Shown piece after piece: positions 1 to 28,858 of a DNA stretch of 64,000 nucleotides. Made by a program: the position numbers and the translations under genes. The DNA comes from Glandiceps talaboti. Taxonomy: Eukaryota > Hemichordata > Enteropneusta > Spengelidae. Below the pieces are notes generated by a model, which saw only the letters and a list, made by a program, of their open reading frames with translations, was not told the origin of the DNA and searched no databases. Within the stretch, counting starts at the first letter, position 1. Each line of letters begins with the position of its first letter. Location: NCBI RefSeq assembly GCF_964340395.1, contig NC_135551.1, positions 20,877,003-20,941,002 of the forward strand, in the 5' to 3' direction.

Positions 1-149
1 AGAATATTATATTTTCAAAGACAGGAAGAACATGGGATCAGGACACTGTTTGCAGTTACACAAAACTTAAAAATACAGGCCTTTGAATGAAGGCCAGTTT
101 GTAGGTGAAAATGGACCAGTGTGCAAATGTTTTGACCTGAAGAGTGTGT

Positions 150-260
150 GTGTGTGTGTGTGTTTTTGTGTGGACTAGATCTCACAAATAACACCAATGG
201 CGTTGCACAACTGTATTTTGCTGTTGCTATAGGAATGATGTTGCTAGGCATACTTTCAAA
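150..260. repeat. TG run and a weak copy of the 3.8 kb/60 kb repeat
   Basis: A short (TG)n lies at 146-163. The block 193-260 (CCAATGGCGTTG, ACAACTGTA, then TTGCTGTTGCTATAGG) resembles one end of the longer repeats at 3811-4660 and 60007-61272, in the same orientation as 3811. No coding exon was recognised in 1-448. Confidence 0.4.
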
Positions 261-448
261 CAACACCATCATTTTATATTCATGTCAGCCTCATGACACC
301 ATAATAGTAGGACAGACAAATACAAATAATACCAAGTGACAATCTCAAAGTTCTGTCTGTAAGTTCACTATGTTAAATGATCTACCAAAATACCACTGAT
401 ATTATCTTTTTCATACATTGTGAAATTTTGTTCTACAAAAGGTATTAC

Positions 449-514
449 CTTGAAATGATTAATCCACCAGTCTGCACCTTTCATTCGTAATATTCCCCAC
501 CATCTTTCAATGCG
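449..514 (-). CDS. integrase-core gene, exon 9 (catalytic E)
   Basis: Flanked by CTGCAG and a weak donor GTAATA. Encodes RIERWWGILRMKGADWWINH then FK. The E of RIExWW is the third catalytic residue. No convincing continuation (family members usually have another 50-100 residues) was found between 1 and 448, so the gene probably continues to the left. Confidence 0.85.
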
Positions 515-3500
515 CTGCAAGAAAAGAAAATAATAAGTTGAAACGTTTAATAATGACGTGTCTATCTCAACATGAAACTTTGTAACCAGGATCACTGATC
601 TTGATAGTTCATTTACTTGCTTGGTTTGACTTGGTTTGGGGAAAAAGCGCTGTATTTTGTGATGGACTAACCATAAACAGTCCATGATCAAAAATATACA
701 CCACTCTTTTCATGTAACATTTCAAAATTCAAAGACCAACCCTACAGAGAAATGGTATATTTGTGCTATGGTGGTCTTGCACAATCTTATGTTATCAGTA
801 AAGAAAGTCACTGCTGAGATAAGGGAAGAATTTCTCTGCAGTCAAATACCTAGTAGCTACCCTTTCTGAACTTGGATTGGCAAGTAAAATCCACAACATG
901 GCTTGCTGTTTACATAGTAAATTCTTTGGTCAAAGTCAAAATACATCAGCTGGTATCAGCACATCACCTTGAAAACGCATAGACATTGAAAGTCTACTCC
1001 GTGACTAGTCCTATATGCAGATGGTGTACACGATTAGCTAGTCCTAGTTGCAGAAGGGGAAGGAAGGGTTGACTTATTCTGTCTGCAAGCAGGACTACCA
1101 TGTCACTATCTTCAGTCTGTTGTAGATGAAAATGAACTTCAGTGCTTTGGGAAGTATCTCTGCCAAAATGTTCTCTTACAGATAAAATACAACTGTATAA
1201 TGTCAGCTAGGACAATAGTAGTAACTTAAAATAGCTAAATACCTGATTAGCAGTTGAACGACCATACCAGTAGCTGTTTTCAGCGAAGGCATCATCACCA
1301 TTAGCTCTGAGCAATGCCTGGATTGTCATTATAACACCAGTTTCTGTTCCATGATCTGCACGTACTATTCGGGGACAACCTTATTGAAAAGCACAGCAAA
1401 ATGGAAATGGCTTACTACAGGGGTTTTTGTAATGCATAAAAATATTTTGATAATAACTGAACCTAATTTATTAGTACAATAATACAGGTAAAATAGTTAA
1501 TACCACACTGGTGTTCCAGGTGAATTGTTCCCACTCAGAGAGAGAGAGAGGGATCTGTGACAAACCTCCTCAAAGACAGTATACAATTTGATTAGACAGT
1601 TTGGATGCACATTTCCCAAAAAAGAAAAGAGATATAGGACATCATCTTATTCAGTGACTAATTATGTGGTAACAGGAAAGGGTGAAATAAAAAAACACTT
1701 CATTTAAATGTTTAATTGTATGTATATCTGCAGAGACTCTTAAACTTTGATTGACAACTGCACCTTTATGTTTCTTTATGGCATCAACATAAAAAGCAGC
1801 AACTTTCTTTGGATCACGGTTGGATGCACATACTTTCAACCATATGACCTTACGAGAAAACCTGAAAAAATGAAGACAAATACGGGCAATAATTGGTGAG
1901 AATGCCATGAGCTGAAATGTACAAATCTCCTGATCATAACACACCAGGCTTAGATTGAAATATTGAAATCAATAAGAAGACGGAAATTTGTCATGATTAA
2001 ACAATTAAAGTGAAACACAAGACTTGGTGTTCCTCTGTACCTTAGTGTATGTATGCCAAGCAAAGGAATGTGCATTTCAAAGCACAGGAATGAGGTTTGG
2101 ATTTCAGCTTCCGTCACTTTTTAGTTGATTGTGTATTGCAACCTTACATTTGTAATTTTCTAATTTGTCATCCAGGCAAAAATACCTTGTATTACATCAT
2201 ATTAGTTTACATAAAAGTAATGATTAACATGCAGTTGGCAGTAAAATACAATACTGTGTGTATAAACTTGGCTTAGTAGACGGTCCCTCAGTGACACCAA
2301 CACAGATACACATCACTGGAGTTATATTAAGGCAGTATACTCTGACATATCAAACGGTGCAACTTACCCATCAATGCAGCCATGGATTGCTAAACCATAG
2401 GGTACAAGTTTATCGTAGCCATCTGTGGAAGAAATATTGTATGTAAGCTATGTGGGTATTGGTAAGAGAAGAACATCTATTCAAAAACAATGGCCAGATA
2501 TGCCAAAAGTTTGATTCAGAGAGAGCAAGTCTTCATAGATGACGCAGTTCTGCAGTCCCCCCCCCTCCCTTGAATATTTTACTTCTATATGACTGAATGG
2601 ATGCCAATTTGGATGTTAGTCCAGAAAACAATGACATGCATATGCACAGGATAGTTTACTGAAAGTTTTGTTGAAATTGGTCAGAGATACAGGTGGACAC
2701 AGACAAAGATGGACAAACAGACAGATGAACACACAGGACCCAAAGTGGTAGATCCTGTCAACTTTGCCACTGGGGGCCACAAACTGGTGTTAACCAACTA
2801 ATTTATTTGGACTAGCCTAACTGTAAAATGTAATACTATATTACAATCTTAAAAATACATACCATAGTGCCAGACATAATTTGGTCCTTTACATATGTAT
2901 TCACGCCGTATCAAGCGATGTAAGTGTCGTTGTTGCACTCCTTCCGGGTCCAAAATCTTTACAATTTGTCGCACGATAGCCCTGAAAGCAGAACATAACA
3001 TAGGCTTAGCCATCAATCAAAACATTACTAGACTTATTTAACGGAACTGGCTCCCTATTCACACGTGACTTGGCAGAAGGGAAACTGTAGTGTTAAAAAA
3101 ATGTGAACTTTTCGAACAGCACTGAGCTATATTTGGCAAGACAGCACAGTTGATTTATGAAAGGCAACTTATTTAAATTTGCAGAAACAACATTAGAATA
3201 AAACAGACACACAGAAAATTAACATTGTTTTTGTAGGGCTTCTTTTCCTGCCTCATGATTATTCAGCAGATATGAACTGTCAAAAGTTGCATGATGAATC
3301 ATTCATATCAACTTAATACCCATGAGGCAGTAGCCCAGGAGAAAAGAAGCCCTAAAAAGTAAAACTTCTACTGTCAGTTTTTTGTTGAAAGGTTGTGTAA
3401 TCTATACGATGTAAACAATACAACAACTCATTAGAATTATACTTTTATGAAATACCTATATTTTCTGGCATAACCTTCACTTTATATTCATTTATATTCG

Positions 3501-4580
3501 TTATGCTTATTGTAGTGTTAACTTTTCAAGATATCTCAGAAGACTTTCAAGATGATCAACTTGACAAGTTTTCTTGGTGACTGAGTGAGATTAATGAAGC
3601 ATGAAAACTGACATCGGTAGTATTTCTAATATACAATAACAAGATGCACACGGATGTACTACAGAGCATGCAGGAAGAAGTATTTACCTTGTCACTTTCA
3701 AATTATATTTTGTTCTTAGTATGGCAACCATTTCATTTGCACCAACAGTACTGCCAGATCCATTTGTCAATTCCATCTGTAATTTAGCAAATGAATAAGA
3801 AAAAGAAGTGCCAATGGCATTGCAGCACAACTGTACAGTTTTTAAAAATGTTTATCCACATTCTGATCTATGTTAGGTATAGGTGTTCATTTGCTGACTA
3901 TCCAGTTGCCTATACAACCATGTTGTTATCTCTGCAATATATGCGATCATTTGTCTGTTGCCATGGTTGTGAACTTGTTGCTAGGCAAATGTACATACAT
4001 GTCTTGTACATTTATTCACTTGTCTATTAATCCCTGTTGCTTTCTTTGTGAAATACACCACTGTTTGGCTCTTGCTATTGGCGTGGTCATGGTTACTAGG
4101 GATATTTGCATAGATTTTTCAATGTTTACTCACTAGCCTACCAGATGATGTTATGTAATCAATATATACTGCCATTTGGTCGTTGTTCAGTGCGTGGTCA
4201 AGATTACTAAATGTTTTAAGAATATCTGCAGAATAACCTTTCTAGAAACATCTCACCATGTTTCATTCTCATTGACCCAGTACTTCTTGAGATACAAATT
4301 TTTTGACCAAAATTCACATTTTTACACATAATTTGCATATCACTGATGAGATCATTATATGCTTAATACACCCCTAGATGCACCCCATTAAATTTCAGCC
4401 CAATCTGCTGAGTATTTTTGGATTTAAATTTTGACCAACACTCACATTTTTAACCCAAAACGCACATCTCTGATGCAGTCATTTTCATATGCACAATTTT
4501 CCAAATAGACACCCAATTTGAAAGTAACATGACCACCAAAAATAAAAGCAATCGGTCCAGCAGTTTTTGACTTTAAGTTG

Positions 4581-4628
<48 letters not shown>

Positions 4629-6785
4629 CAGACACTTTGCCATGCCTATAGCACTATTGAACGTTATCTGGTCAGTTGTACTAATGAAACCGTCACTATT
4701 GCAACTAGTTATTGGTCTATAAAAATTAACCAACTTTATGTTTAGCAATAATTAAAAGCATTGTAAGTAGTGAAAGGGCTAGGAATAAACTGGCACTTGA
4801 AAATATTTAATGCATAGACACCAAACTGTTAAACAGTTCATTTTTCCACTTCATTTTAACATCATTTTTCAACATTACACTGTAAAAAGCATTTGGGGAT
4901 GAGGCAAGAAATTGTCATTTACAAACCTGAACAGCTGATGCAATGTCCTCAATCTCTGACAATGCCTTGGGTCCTTTTCTAAAAAGGCCAAGCTGGGAAA
5001 GGATCCACCTCCTAAAATATGAAAATCTGGAATGAAAAGAGAATGGTATTGGGTAAAGTGACAGCTATTATTCACCTCATTTATATAATAGTCTTTCTAT
5101 TCCAGATTATGTTTGTGAATTTTTTAATTTGGGTGAGACTTGTTCAAGGAATCATAATCATAATTTATGTACTTGACCATCTACTTAATATTATGTGTCC
5201 CTATTGATATTACAACATCAATATACATGTAAACTTGGCTGTTGCTGTCAACATGGTCTTATTGCTAGGTACATGTCTTCATTTTGTGAATTTTCTAACA
5301 CTATTATTCTGTTTGCAAAATAAATGTGCATATGGTGTGGTTGTTAGGTGGAATCCAAAATTGTGTGATTCCGATAACATGGTCTCAGAAAATAGGATAG
5401 GTAGGTCAGAAGGCTTAAACTAGGGTCAGGTTATTGGAAAAACTTAATTTATTTTGGCCTTAGGCATATTACATTTATAAAGCTGGCATCAGAGTCATCA
5501 TCAGGTTCAGTGTATGACTCAACATCAGATTTAGCATCAAATTAAATAGTGTCAACTTCATTCATACAACAGACAGCTAGTGTTTGGATCTCAAGAGATG
5601 CTCCCAATGAACACCTCCCTGACAGATATCAGAATGTCTCTGTTTTTAGAAAAATTTGTTGCAGAAATTGGCCTGAAGTAAATAAAATACATATATTTGA
5701 ATTCATTGCCAAAAGTTAAGCCGATGTGTGTTTGTTTGTGTACTAACATTTCCATTCCAATAATGTACTCTCCTTAGAAAAACAAAGTTAATTGATTGGC
5801 CCGTGACAATTTATTAAGTTGACATTATATTTCCAGACTTTACACTTACACTAAAAACAAGTATAGTTGAAAACATTACTTTGGTACTGCCAGCAACTAC
5901 AAGAAGGATCAAACACTATCTTACACTGAGCCATTCAATCATTCATTTGTGCATCTATTTGTTAAATAAAAAAATAAACCCTGTTCAATCCCCAAGCAAA
6001 TTCAATAATGTACTCCTTTTGGTTTAAAAAATGAATAAAGTATATGAGGGGACACACTATTATTGATAGAGGCAAGAAGACATCCACATTGTAACATATC
6101 CCAATATACTTAATAAAGTAATGCAATAATAACAATACCTGTAGTTAAATCCATGATTTTTCACCATCAAATAGTGTATCAGCCGTTGCGAGTAACCAAA
6201 AGAGAAATATTTCTCTATCAAGGCTTTTTGAACTGGAATGAAATCAATACAATTACAAGTTAGATGAAACAACATGAAACCAAATTTAACAGTCTATTTA
6301 TATGTGCCTGCACTAAAAATATTATGATTGAGGTGAAAGCTTTGTTATCAACATCCTTATTTCTAACTTGTCCTTAGATTTTTTCTGTACATATGAAGAT
6401 GTGCAATTCTGAAAGACCTTCAAAGATGATCACGGAATTTATCCACAACGAACGACTGATGTAATGGGTCAATCGCGGCATAGACCCTACACCAACCGTG
6501 GTGTAGGGTCTATGATCGCGGGTGTCAAGACGTGTACATCGACAAACATTACGATTATTTTATCTAAAGAAATAAATAAATGTAACTTTCCCGTTTAATG
6601 TCAACAACGTAACAACGACAACTTACACTATTCAAGTTCGTTCACCACGATCACATAGCTTGTGAAACAAAATACAACGCACAGTACGTGTATTCACGAC
6701 AAGTGTTTTTGTAACGCTTTGAGAATGATAAACGTCTAGTCTAGGTCTAAACCTCAAACACAATACACTCACCTTCCGTAATCAT
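449..6785 (-). CDS. integrase-core (DDE) domain protein, nine exons, 3' incomplete
   Basis: Spliced model on the minus strand: 6785-6773, 6232-6139, 5011-4927, 3776-3688, 2981-2863, 2422-2368, 1861-1764, 1379-1243 and 514-449. Every junction has AG/GT borders and the phases join without a stop, giving 252 codons. The first ~60 residues look like an integrase-type N-terminal helical region (KNHGFNYRRW, LSQLGLFRK). Residues ~110-240 are the RNase H-like integrase core: KILDPEGV, then WHYDGYDKL (D134), GCIDGFSRKVIWLKV, RADHGTE (D193) and ANQRIERWWG (E233), so a D-D-39-E triad is present, followed by DWWINHFK. This is the eukaryotic 'integrase core domain' family derived from a DNA transposon integrase. 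The C-terminus lies beyond position 1 or in exons not recognised. The start ATG is in a 13-bp exon; an upstream non-coding exon or another start is possible. Intron-rich structure with intact catalytic residues suggests a host gene or a young element, not a pseudogene. DNA cutting or joining is inferred from the family. Confidence 0.85.
1243..1379 (-). CDS. integrase-core gene, exon 8 (second catalytic D)
   Basis: Flanked by ATAAG and GTATTT. Encodes GCPRIVRADHGTETGVIM, then about 20 less conserved residues and SYWYGRSTANQ. The RADHGTE block holds the second acidic residue (D193). STANQ ends exactly where RIExWW begins in the next exon. Confidence 0.88.
1764..1861 (-). CDS. integrase-core gene, exon 7
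   Basis: Flanked by TTTCAG and GTGCAG. Encodes FSRKVIWLKVCASNRDPKKV then AAFYVDAIKKHK. FSR(K/H)xxWL is a strongly conserved family block. The frame stays open past the donor, but only splicing at 1764 joins to GCPRIVRADHGTE. Confidence 0.88.
2368..2422 (-). CDS. integrase-core gene, exon 6 (first catalytic D)
   Basis: A 55-bp exon flanked by CCACAG and GTAAGT. Encodes DGYDKLVPYGLAIHGCIDG, the first strands of the RNase H-like fold with the first acidic residue of the triad. Confidence 0.88.
2863..2981 (-). CDS. integrase-core gene, exon 5 (DPEG motif)
   Basis: Flanked by TTTCAG and GTATGT. Encodes AIVRQIVKILDPEGVQQR, then HLHRLIRREYICKGPN and YVWHY. LDPEG and GPNxxWH are hallmarks of this family. 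The last G begins the codon for D134, the first catalytic acidic residue. Confidence 0.88.
3688..3776 (-). CDS. integrase-core gene, exon 4
   Basis: Flanked by TTACAG and GTAAAT. Encodes MELTNGSGSTVGANEMVAIL then RTKYNLKVTR, matching the family segment in which a conserved G-rich turn precedes a helix ending before VRxxVRxLDPEG. The methionine is internal. Confidence 0.82.
3811..4660 (-). repeat. dispersed repeat, inverted copy of the 60 kb array element
   Basis: Reverse complement of the 60007-61272 element, within the intron between exons 3 and 4 of the integrase gene. It starts with CCAATGGCATTG and CAGCACAACTGTACAG, carries phrases such as GCCTATACAACCATGTTGTT and TTGCTAGGCAAATGTA that match the 114-bp units of the other copy, then a (CA)n run at 4583-4626 and TATAGCACTATTGAAC at the far end. 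It has fewer internal units than the 60 kb copy, so array length varies between copies. Confidence 0.65.
4583..4626. repeat. (CA)n microsatellite
   Basis: An uninterrupted CA run of about 44 bp inside the dispersed repeat at 3811-4660. The 60 kb copy has a GTCT/GT run at the same place, so the microsatellite belongs to the element. Confidence 0.95.
4927..5011 (-). CDS. integrase-core gene, exon 3
   Basis: Flanked by TTTTAG and GTTTGT. Encodes RWILSQLGLFRKGPKALSEI and then EDIASAVQ. The reading frame is fixed by the phases of both neighbours; the other open frame across this stretch does not join. Confidence 0.8.
6139..6232 (-). CDS. integrase-core gene, exon 2
   Basis: Flanked by TTCCAG and GTATTG. 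Encodes QKALIEKYFSFGYSQRLI and LMVKNHGFNYR, the helical N-terminal region of the family. It ends with AG, and the next exon supplies G to make arginine. Confidence 0.8.
6479..6514. mobile_element. ultra-short palindromic element, family A (36 bp)
   Basis: CATAGACCCTACACCA, a 4-nt loop, then the exact reverse complement TGGTGTAGGGTCTATG. It is flanked by a perfect 7-bp direct repeat ATCGCGG (6472-6478 and 6515-6521), as expected of a target-site duplication. It lies in the first intron of the integrase gene model. The same inverted core occurs at 31521-31546 and a half copy at 57846. It is too small to encode anything. Confidence 0.65.
6773..6785 (-). CDS. integrase-core gene, exon 1 (MITE + 1 nt)
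   Basis: ATG ATT ACG GAA G followed by GTGAGT. The leftover G joins TT at the start of the next exon to give valine. It is very short, so it is supported mainly by the in-frame junction and the consensus donor. The ankyrin exon ending at 9273 does not splice into it in the right phase, which favours a separate gene. Confidence 0.6.
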
Positions 6786-7033
6786 ACTAATATTAGCAAC
6801 TTGAACACGTCAGAACTTGTAAATATGCTGATTTGATCATAGATGTACATCTACAAACGCACACACATGTTCTGGATGGTCTGATTCTCGCTGCACTGCC
6901 CCCATCATGAATCATTGATCTACAATTTTCCAATTTCGTCGTCAGCATGACGCTGAAGTTTTTTGCATCACCGTCGATTCCGTTGGTGCATCATCATCAA
7001 TGCTTTCATCATCGATGATGCCACATCACCGTC

Positions 7034-7482
7034 GTCAATGTACACTGGTAAGTTGCCTCGATGATGTCGCATGATGTCATCGTCGCCCTCGGCCAACGAC
7101 GATGCATGTTACAAAGTTGCGACTAAAAATAGCCTTTGCAACACCATCGATGGAACCCATCGATGGTGTTGCAAAGGCTATTTTTAGTATTCTTGATTTA
7201 GACCGTCGACGAAGACGCAAAGGCATCTTCTGCGCATGTGCGTTTTTCAACATCGGTGGTGTCGCAAATAAGGCATCAACGATGATGTCGCATACTTGGC
7301 CAACGATGACGAAAACTTTTGCATGCATGGTGATGTTGATGACGACGACGATGAAGGTCCACATTGGCGTGTGTAGCTAGTTTTATCGTCGACAACAGCC
7401 GATGACGACGACGACTTTGATAGGCTTTTTCTATGCAATGTAGCGTTGATGACGATGGTCCCAACCGGCTTTCCATAATATC
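7034..7482. repeat. 449-bp tandem repeat, unit 1
   Basis: First of two nearly identical neighbouring units. Rich in GATGA/GACGA triplets and CATCGATG words, which create long shadow reading frames on both strands that are not genes. Holds a perfect hairpin at 7122-7188. The flank 6880-7033 has similar CATCATCG-rich sequence and may be a decayed partial unit. Confidence 0.93.
7122..7188. repeat. perfect 32-bp hairpin, loop AAC
   Basis: Arms run from ACTAAAAATAGCC to CCATCGATGG and back as an exact reverse complement, separated by AAC. Absent from unit 3 of the array, where the sequence passes directly between the flanks. Confidence 0.9.
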
Positions 7483-7925
7483 GTCAATGTACACTGGTAA
7501 GTTGCCTCGATGATGTCGCATGATGTCATCGTCGCCCTCGGCCAACGACGATGCATGTTACAAAGTTGCGACTAAAAATAGCCTTTGCAACACCATCGAT
7601 GGGTTCCATCGATGGTGTTGCAAAGGCTATTTTTAGTATTCTTGATTTAGACCGTCGACGAAGACGCAAAGGCATCTTCTGCGCATGTGCGTTTTTCAAC
7701 ATCGGTGGTGTCGCAAATAAGGCATCAACGATGATGTCGCATACTTGGCCAACGATGACGAAAACTTTTGTATGCATGGTGATGGTGATGACGACGACGA
7801 TGAAGGTCCACATTGGCGTGTGTAGCTAGTTTTATCGTCGACAACAGCCGATGACGACGACGACTTTGATAGGCTTTTTCTATGCAATGTAGCGTTGTCG
7901 ACGATGGTCCCAACCGGCTTTCCAT
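7483..7925. repeat. 449-bp tandem repeat, unit 2
   Basis: Begins exactly 449 bp after unit 1 and matches it almost base for base up to the CCGGCTTTCCAT end. Its hairpin (7571-7637) has the three-base loop in the opposite orientation. Confidence 0.93.
7571..7637. repeat. perfect 32-bp hairpin, loop GTT (flipped)
   Basis: Same arms as 7122-7188, but the central triplet is GTT, the reverse complement of AAC. The whole hairpin is therefore inverted relative to the unit it sits in. Confidence 0.9.
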
Positions 7926-8439
7926 AGTACATTGACGATATCCAACACCGGTACTCGGCGATACTTTAATACCATGAAAAACAAACCCATAAAAAACGTA
8001 ACGCCTTAAGTGTAAATAAACGTTTAGTAAATAAACGATTTTTTCTTGATCTCTAATTAATGTGTGTCTGATATTACGTTTTATTTGTAGCCCTGTTTGA
8101 GAAAAATATTTTTAGCGAAACACAAGTAGGAAAACCAAAACTACACCCAAGGGATCATCAAAATATCATAATGATTATGATGACTACATCTCAAAATGAC
8201 ATGCTAAATTTATTTCCCTACACACTATGACAACTTGACATGATAAATACTGAACACTGCCGAGTTCCAGGCATGGGGTTAGAAATGTCAGTCATGAATA
8301 CAACCCAGATTCTTTGAAAATACAAGCTATGAGTATAAACAGCCGGAAATAAACACGATAAAAGTGTTGCATTTACGTCCTCAACGCTAGCTGTTGACGC
8401 TGTTTTGTCCGAGTGCCATTGGTGCAAGCACTTCTTGTT

Positions 8440-8799
8440 GTCATCGTCGCCCTCGGCCAACGACGATGCATGTTGCAAGGTTGCCAACGACAACAACTTT
8501 GTTAAAAGGCATCTTCTGCGCATGTGCATTTTTCAACATCGATGGTGTCGCATATTAGTATTTAGGCCATCGACGATGACGAACTTGTTACAAGGCATCA
8601 ACGATGATGTCGCATACTTGGCCAACGATGACGAAAACTTTTGTATGCATGGTGATGGTGATGACGACGACGATGAAGGTCCACATTGGCGTGTGTAGCT
8701 AGTTTTATCGTCGACAACAGCCGATGACGACGACGACTTTGATAGGCTTTTTCTATGCAATGTAGCGTTGTCGACGATGGTCCCAACCGGCTTTCCATA
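8440..8799. repeat. 449-bp repeat, diverged unit 3 without hairpin
   Basis: Starts at TCATCGTCGCCCTCGG and ends at GGCTTTCCAT, like the other units, but lacks the hairpin and part of its flanks and has more substitutions near the start. About 500 bp of unrelated sequence (7926-8439) separates it from unit 2. Confidence 0.85.
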
Positions 8800-8802
8800 T
8801 GA

Positions 8803-8809
8803 TGATGAT

Positions 8810-8851
<42 letters not shown>

Positions 8852-8945
8852 GTGATGGTGGTGGTGGTGGTGGTGGTGGTAGTGGTGGCGGTGGTGGTGG
8901 TGGTGGTGGTGGTGGTGGTGGTGGTGGTGGTGGTGGTGGTAATGA
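8803..8945. repeat. (GAT)n/(GGT)n trinucleotide microsatellite
   Basis: A GAT run, then GGT, then GAT again, at the right end of the tandem-repeat block. The poly-His, poly-Pro and poly-Met open frames over it are consequences of the repeat. Confidence 0.97.
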
Positions 8946-9272
8946 TGATGATGCATACGATGATGATGATGATGGCAAAAAAACGGAAAAGGAGAAGATG
9001 TTGACAACGCCGATGGCGATTCAAAATATCATTGGTGGTGGTGTGGAGGGGGGAGGCGCAGCGGCAGTGCTGGTTTTAGCCATAGTGGCGGTGGCGATAG
9101 CAAAGGTGTTGCCGATACCGCACTGTTACGACATCAACAGCAACGTTTACAATTAAGACTGGCGACGATTATGAAATGACGACCAATCATTCATGAAAAA
9201 ATAGAACACACACATTACTAGTAAAGGCGACTGGGGACAGTAAACCAGTCAGTATAATAAACTCACCCTTAC

Positions 9273-27507
<18,235 letters not shown>

Positions 27508-27510
<3 letters not shown>

Positions 27511-27612
27511 GGTGGCTGCAAAACACGGCTTTACGTTGATAGAAGGCCTCGCCACTACCCCGTTCCTACCACTGGACCTATTTGACGAAAGAACACCGAG
27601 GCGTTTAATGCC
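27508..27612 (-). CDS. ankyrin gene, exon 1: 5' UTR plus start codon only
   Basis: The start codon (27510-27508) sits at the very end of this exon, directly followed by GTAAGT, in the context GCAGCCACCATG. Joined to the acceptor at 15681 it opens the ankyrin frame. The left edge (~27612) is inferred from the TATA box at 27636-27643; another ATG at 27630 would lie upstream of that start site. That the two exons join across 11.8 kb is inferred from phase and strand. Confidence 0.65.
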
Positions 27613-27635
27613 AGCGACGGTCGGTTGCACAGTTG

Positions 27636-27643
27636 TTTATATA
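27636..27643 (-). promoter_or_regulatory. TATA box of the ankyrin gene
   Basis: TATATAAA on the minus strand, 126 bp before the ATG. It predicts transcription starting near 27612 and a 5' UTR of roughly 100 nt. Confidence 0.55.
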
Positions 27644-28325
27644 TAACCAACCGAGCAAGCTCAAAACATATTACTTTGAACTTTGCTCAAACAGATTTGT
27701 TCATCGCTCTGAACGTTTGTACAAGCGGTAACACAAAGCGGTAGATACCACTTCTTGCTGGTGGGCGATGATGAGTGTGATTCAGTGGTGAACTGCAATA
27801 TAGTGTGGGCGGCGCTGGTAAATTACGTGCATACCATACACGCTTGAACGTTTACTAAACATGGGCCTAGGCGTCATTTCTTTACATTTTAATTATGTTG
27901 AAGTAAGCAGACGATGGATGAGCCAACAAATAGTCAATCTCATTGGAGATATAAGTGACACCCCGTTACTTGAAAGTCGCACCTTCCGGTCTTAGAGTTC
28001 ATACCAAATAGTATCAGTTGACTTGTTATACGATTTCTAGAGGCGAAAAAAACTGAGTAAAGCCCATGTGCATTAAAATACTATCACTATATTTGATTAT
28101 ATATTGATGTCATTTTTCTATCGTTACACCTCATTTCTTACAATCTTCAGTGAACACCGTTATATGCAGCGCAGCAGCCAGGAGGGGTTTTACTATTCCA
28201 TTAGGCCATATGAAAAATTATATATGTTAGACGTTTTCAATTTTCTTTTTTTTAATCTAATCAATAGTCATAATACTGCTGCGTATTCGATCAGTCGTCA
28301 ATGTCCTGGTGTTTTGGTTGATGTA

Positions 28326-28347
28326 ACGACGACGACGACGATGATGA

Positions 28348-28381
<34 letters not shown>

Positions 28382-28383
28382 GG

Positions 28384-28444
<61 letters not shown>

Positions 28445-28458
28445 AATGATGGTGGTAG

Positions 28459-28489
<31 letters not shown>

Positions 28490-28552
28490 GCTGGTGGTGG
28501 TGGTGGTGGTGGTGGTTGTAGTGGTTGTAGTGATGATGATGATGGTGACGAT
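28326..28552. repeat. (GAT/GGT/GTT)n trinucleotide repeat, ~225 bp
   Basis: Successive blocks of ACG, ATG, GGT, GAT, GTT, GGT and GAT. Long Met/Val/Leu or Ser/Pro frames over it are artefacts of the repeat. Confidence 0.97.
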
Positions 28553-28858
28553 GACGACAATGATAATGAGGCTCTTTATGTTATCGCGAATGTTGTGAAA
28601 GTATTGATCGGATAAGTTTCAGTTTTGGTTGAATTTAATTCAGTCTTTCTGATCTCTCCTCAATGACCTTCCCACTATCCGTCTACAGCACAATATAATT
28701 CTCTCATACTAGTCTTTACTGACTGTGCATCACACGCACATATTTTCAAATATTACTACAGTCTATACGAGTAACATGAAACTTCAAGAAATGATTAAAT
28801 TTCAATCTTCTTGTTGGGTTAGTCTCTCTGACCTGATGTTGTGTTTTGCATGTATTAG

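Noticed and set aside
7077-9024. Many mutually overlapping frames on both strands with Arg/His/Ser-rich proteins
   Set aside because: They repeat at the 449-bp period and exist in several frames at once. They are shadows of the GACGA/GATGA-rich tandem repeat and the GAT/GGT microsatellite.
28104-28598. 164-codon frame with Met/Val/Leu homopolymers
   Set aside because: More than half is trinucleotide microsatellite; the rest has no motif and no splice context that suggests a gene.
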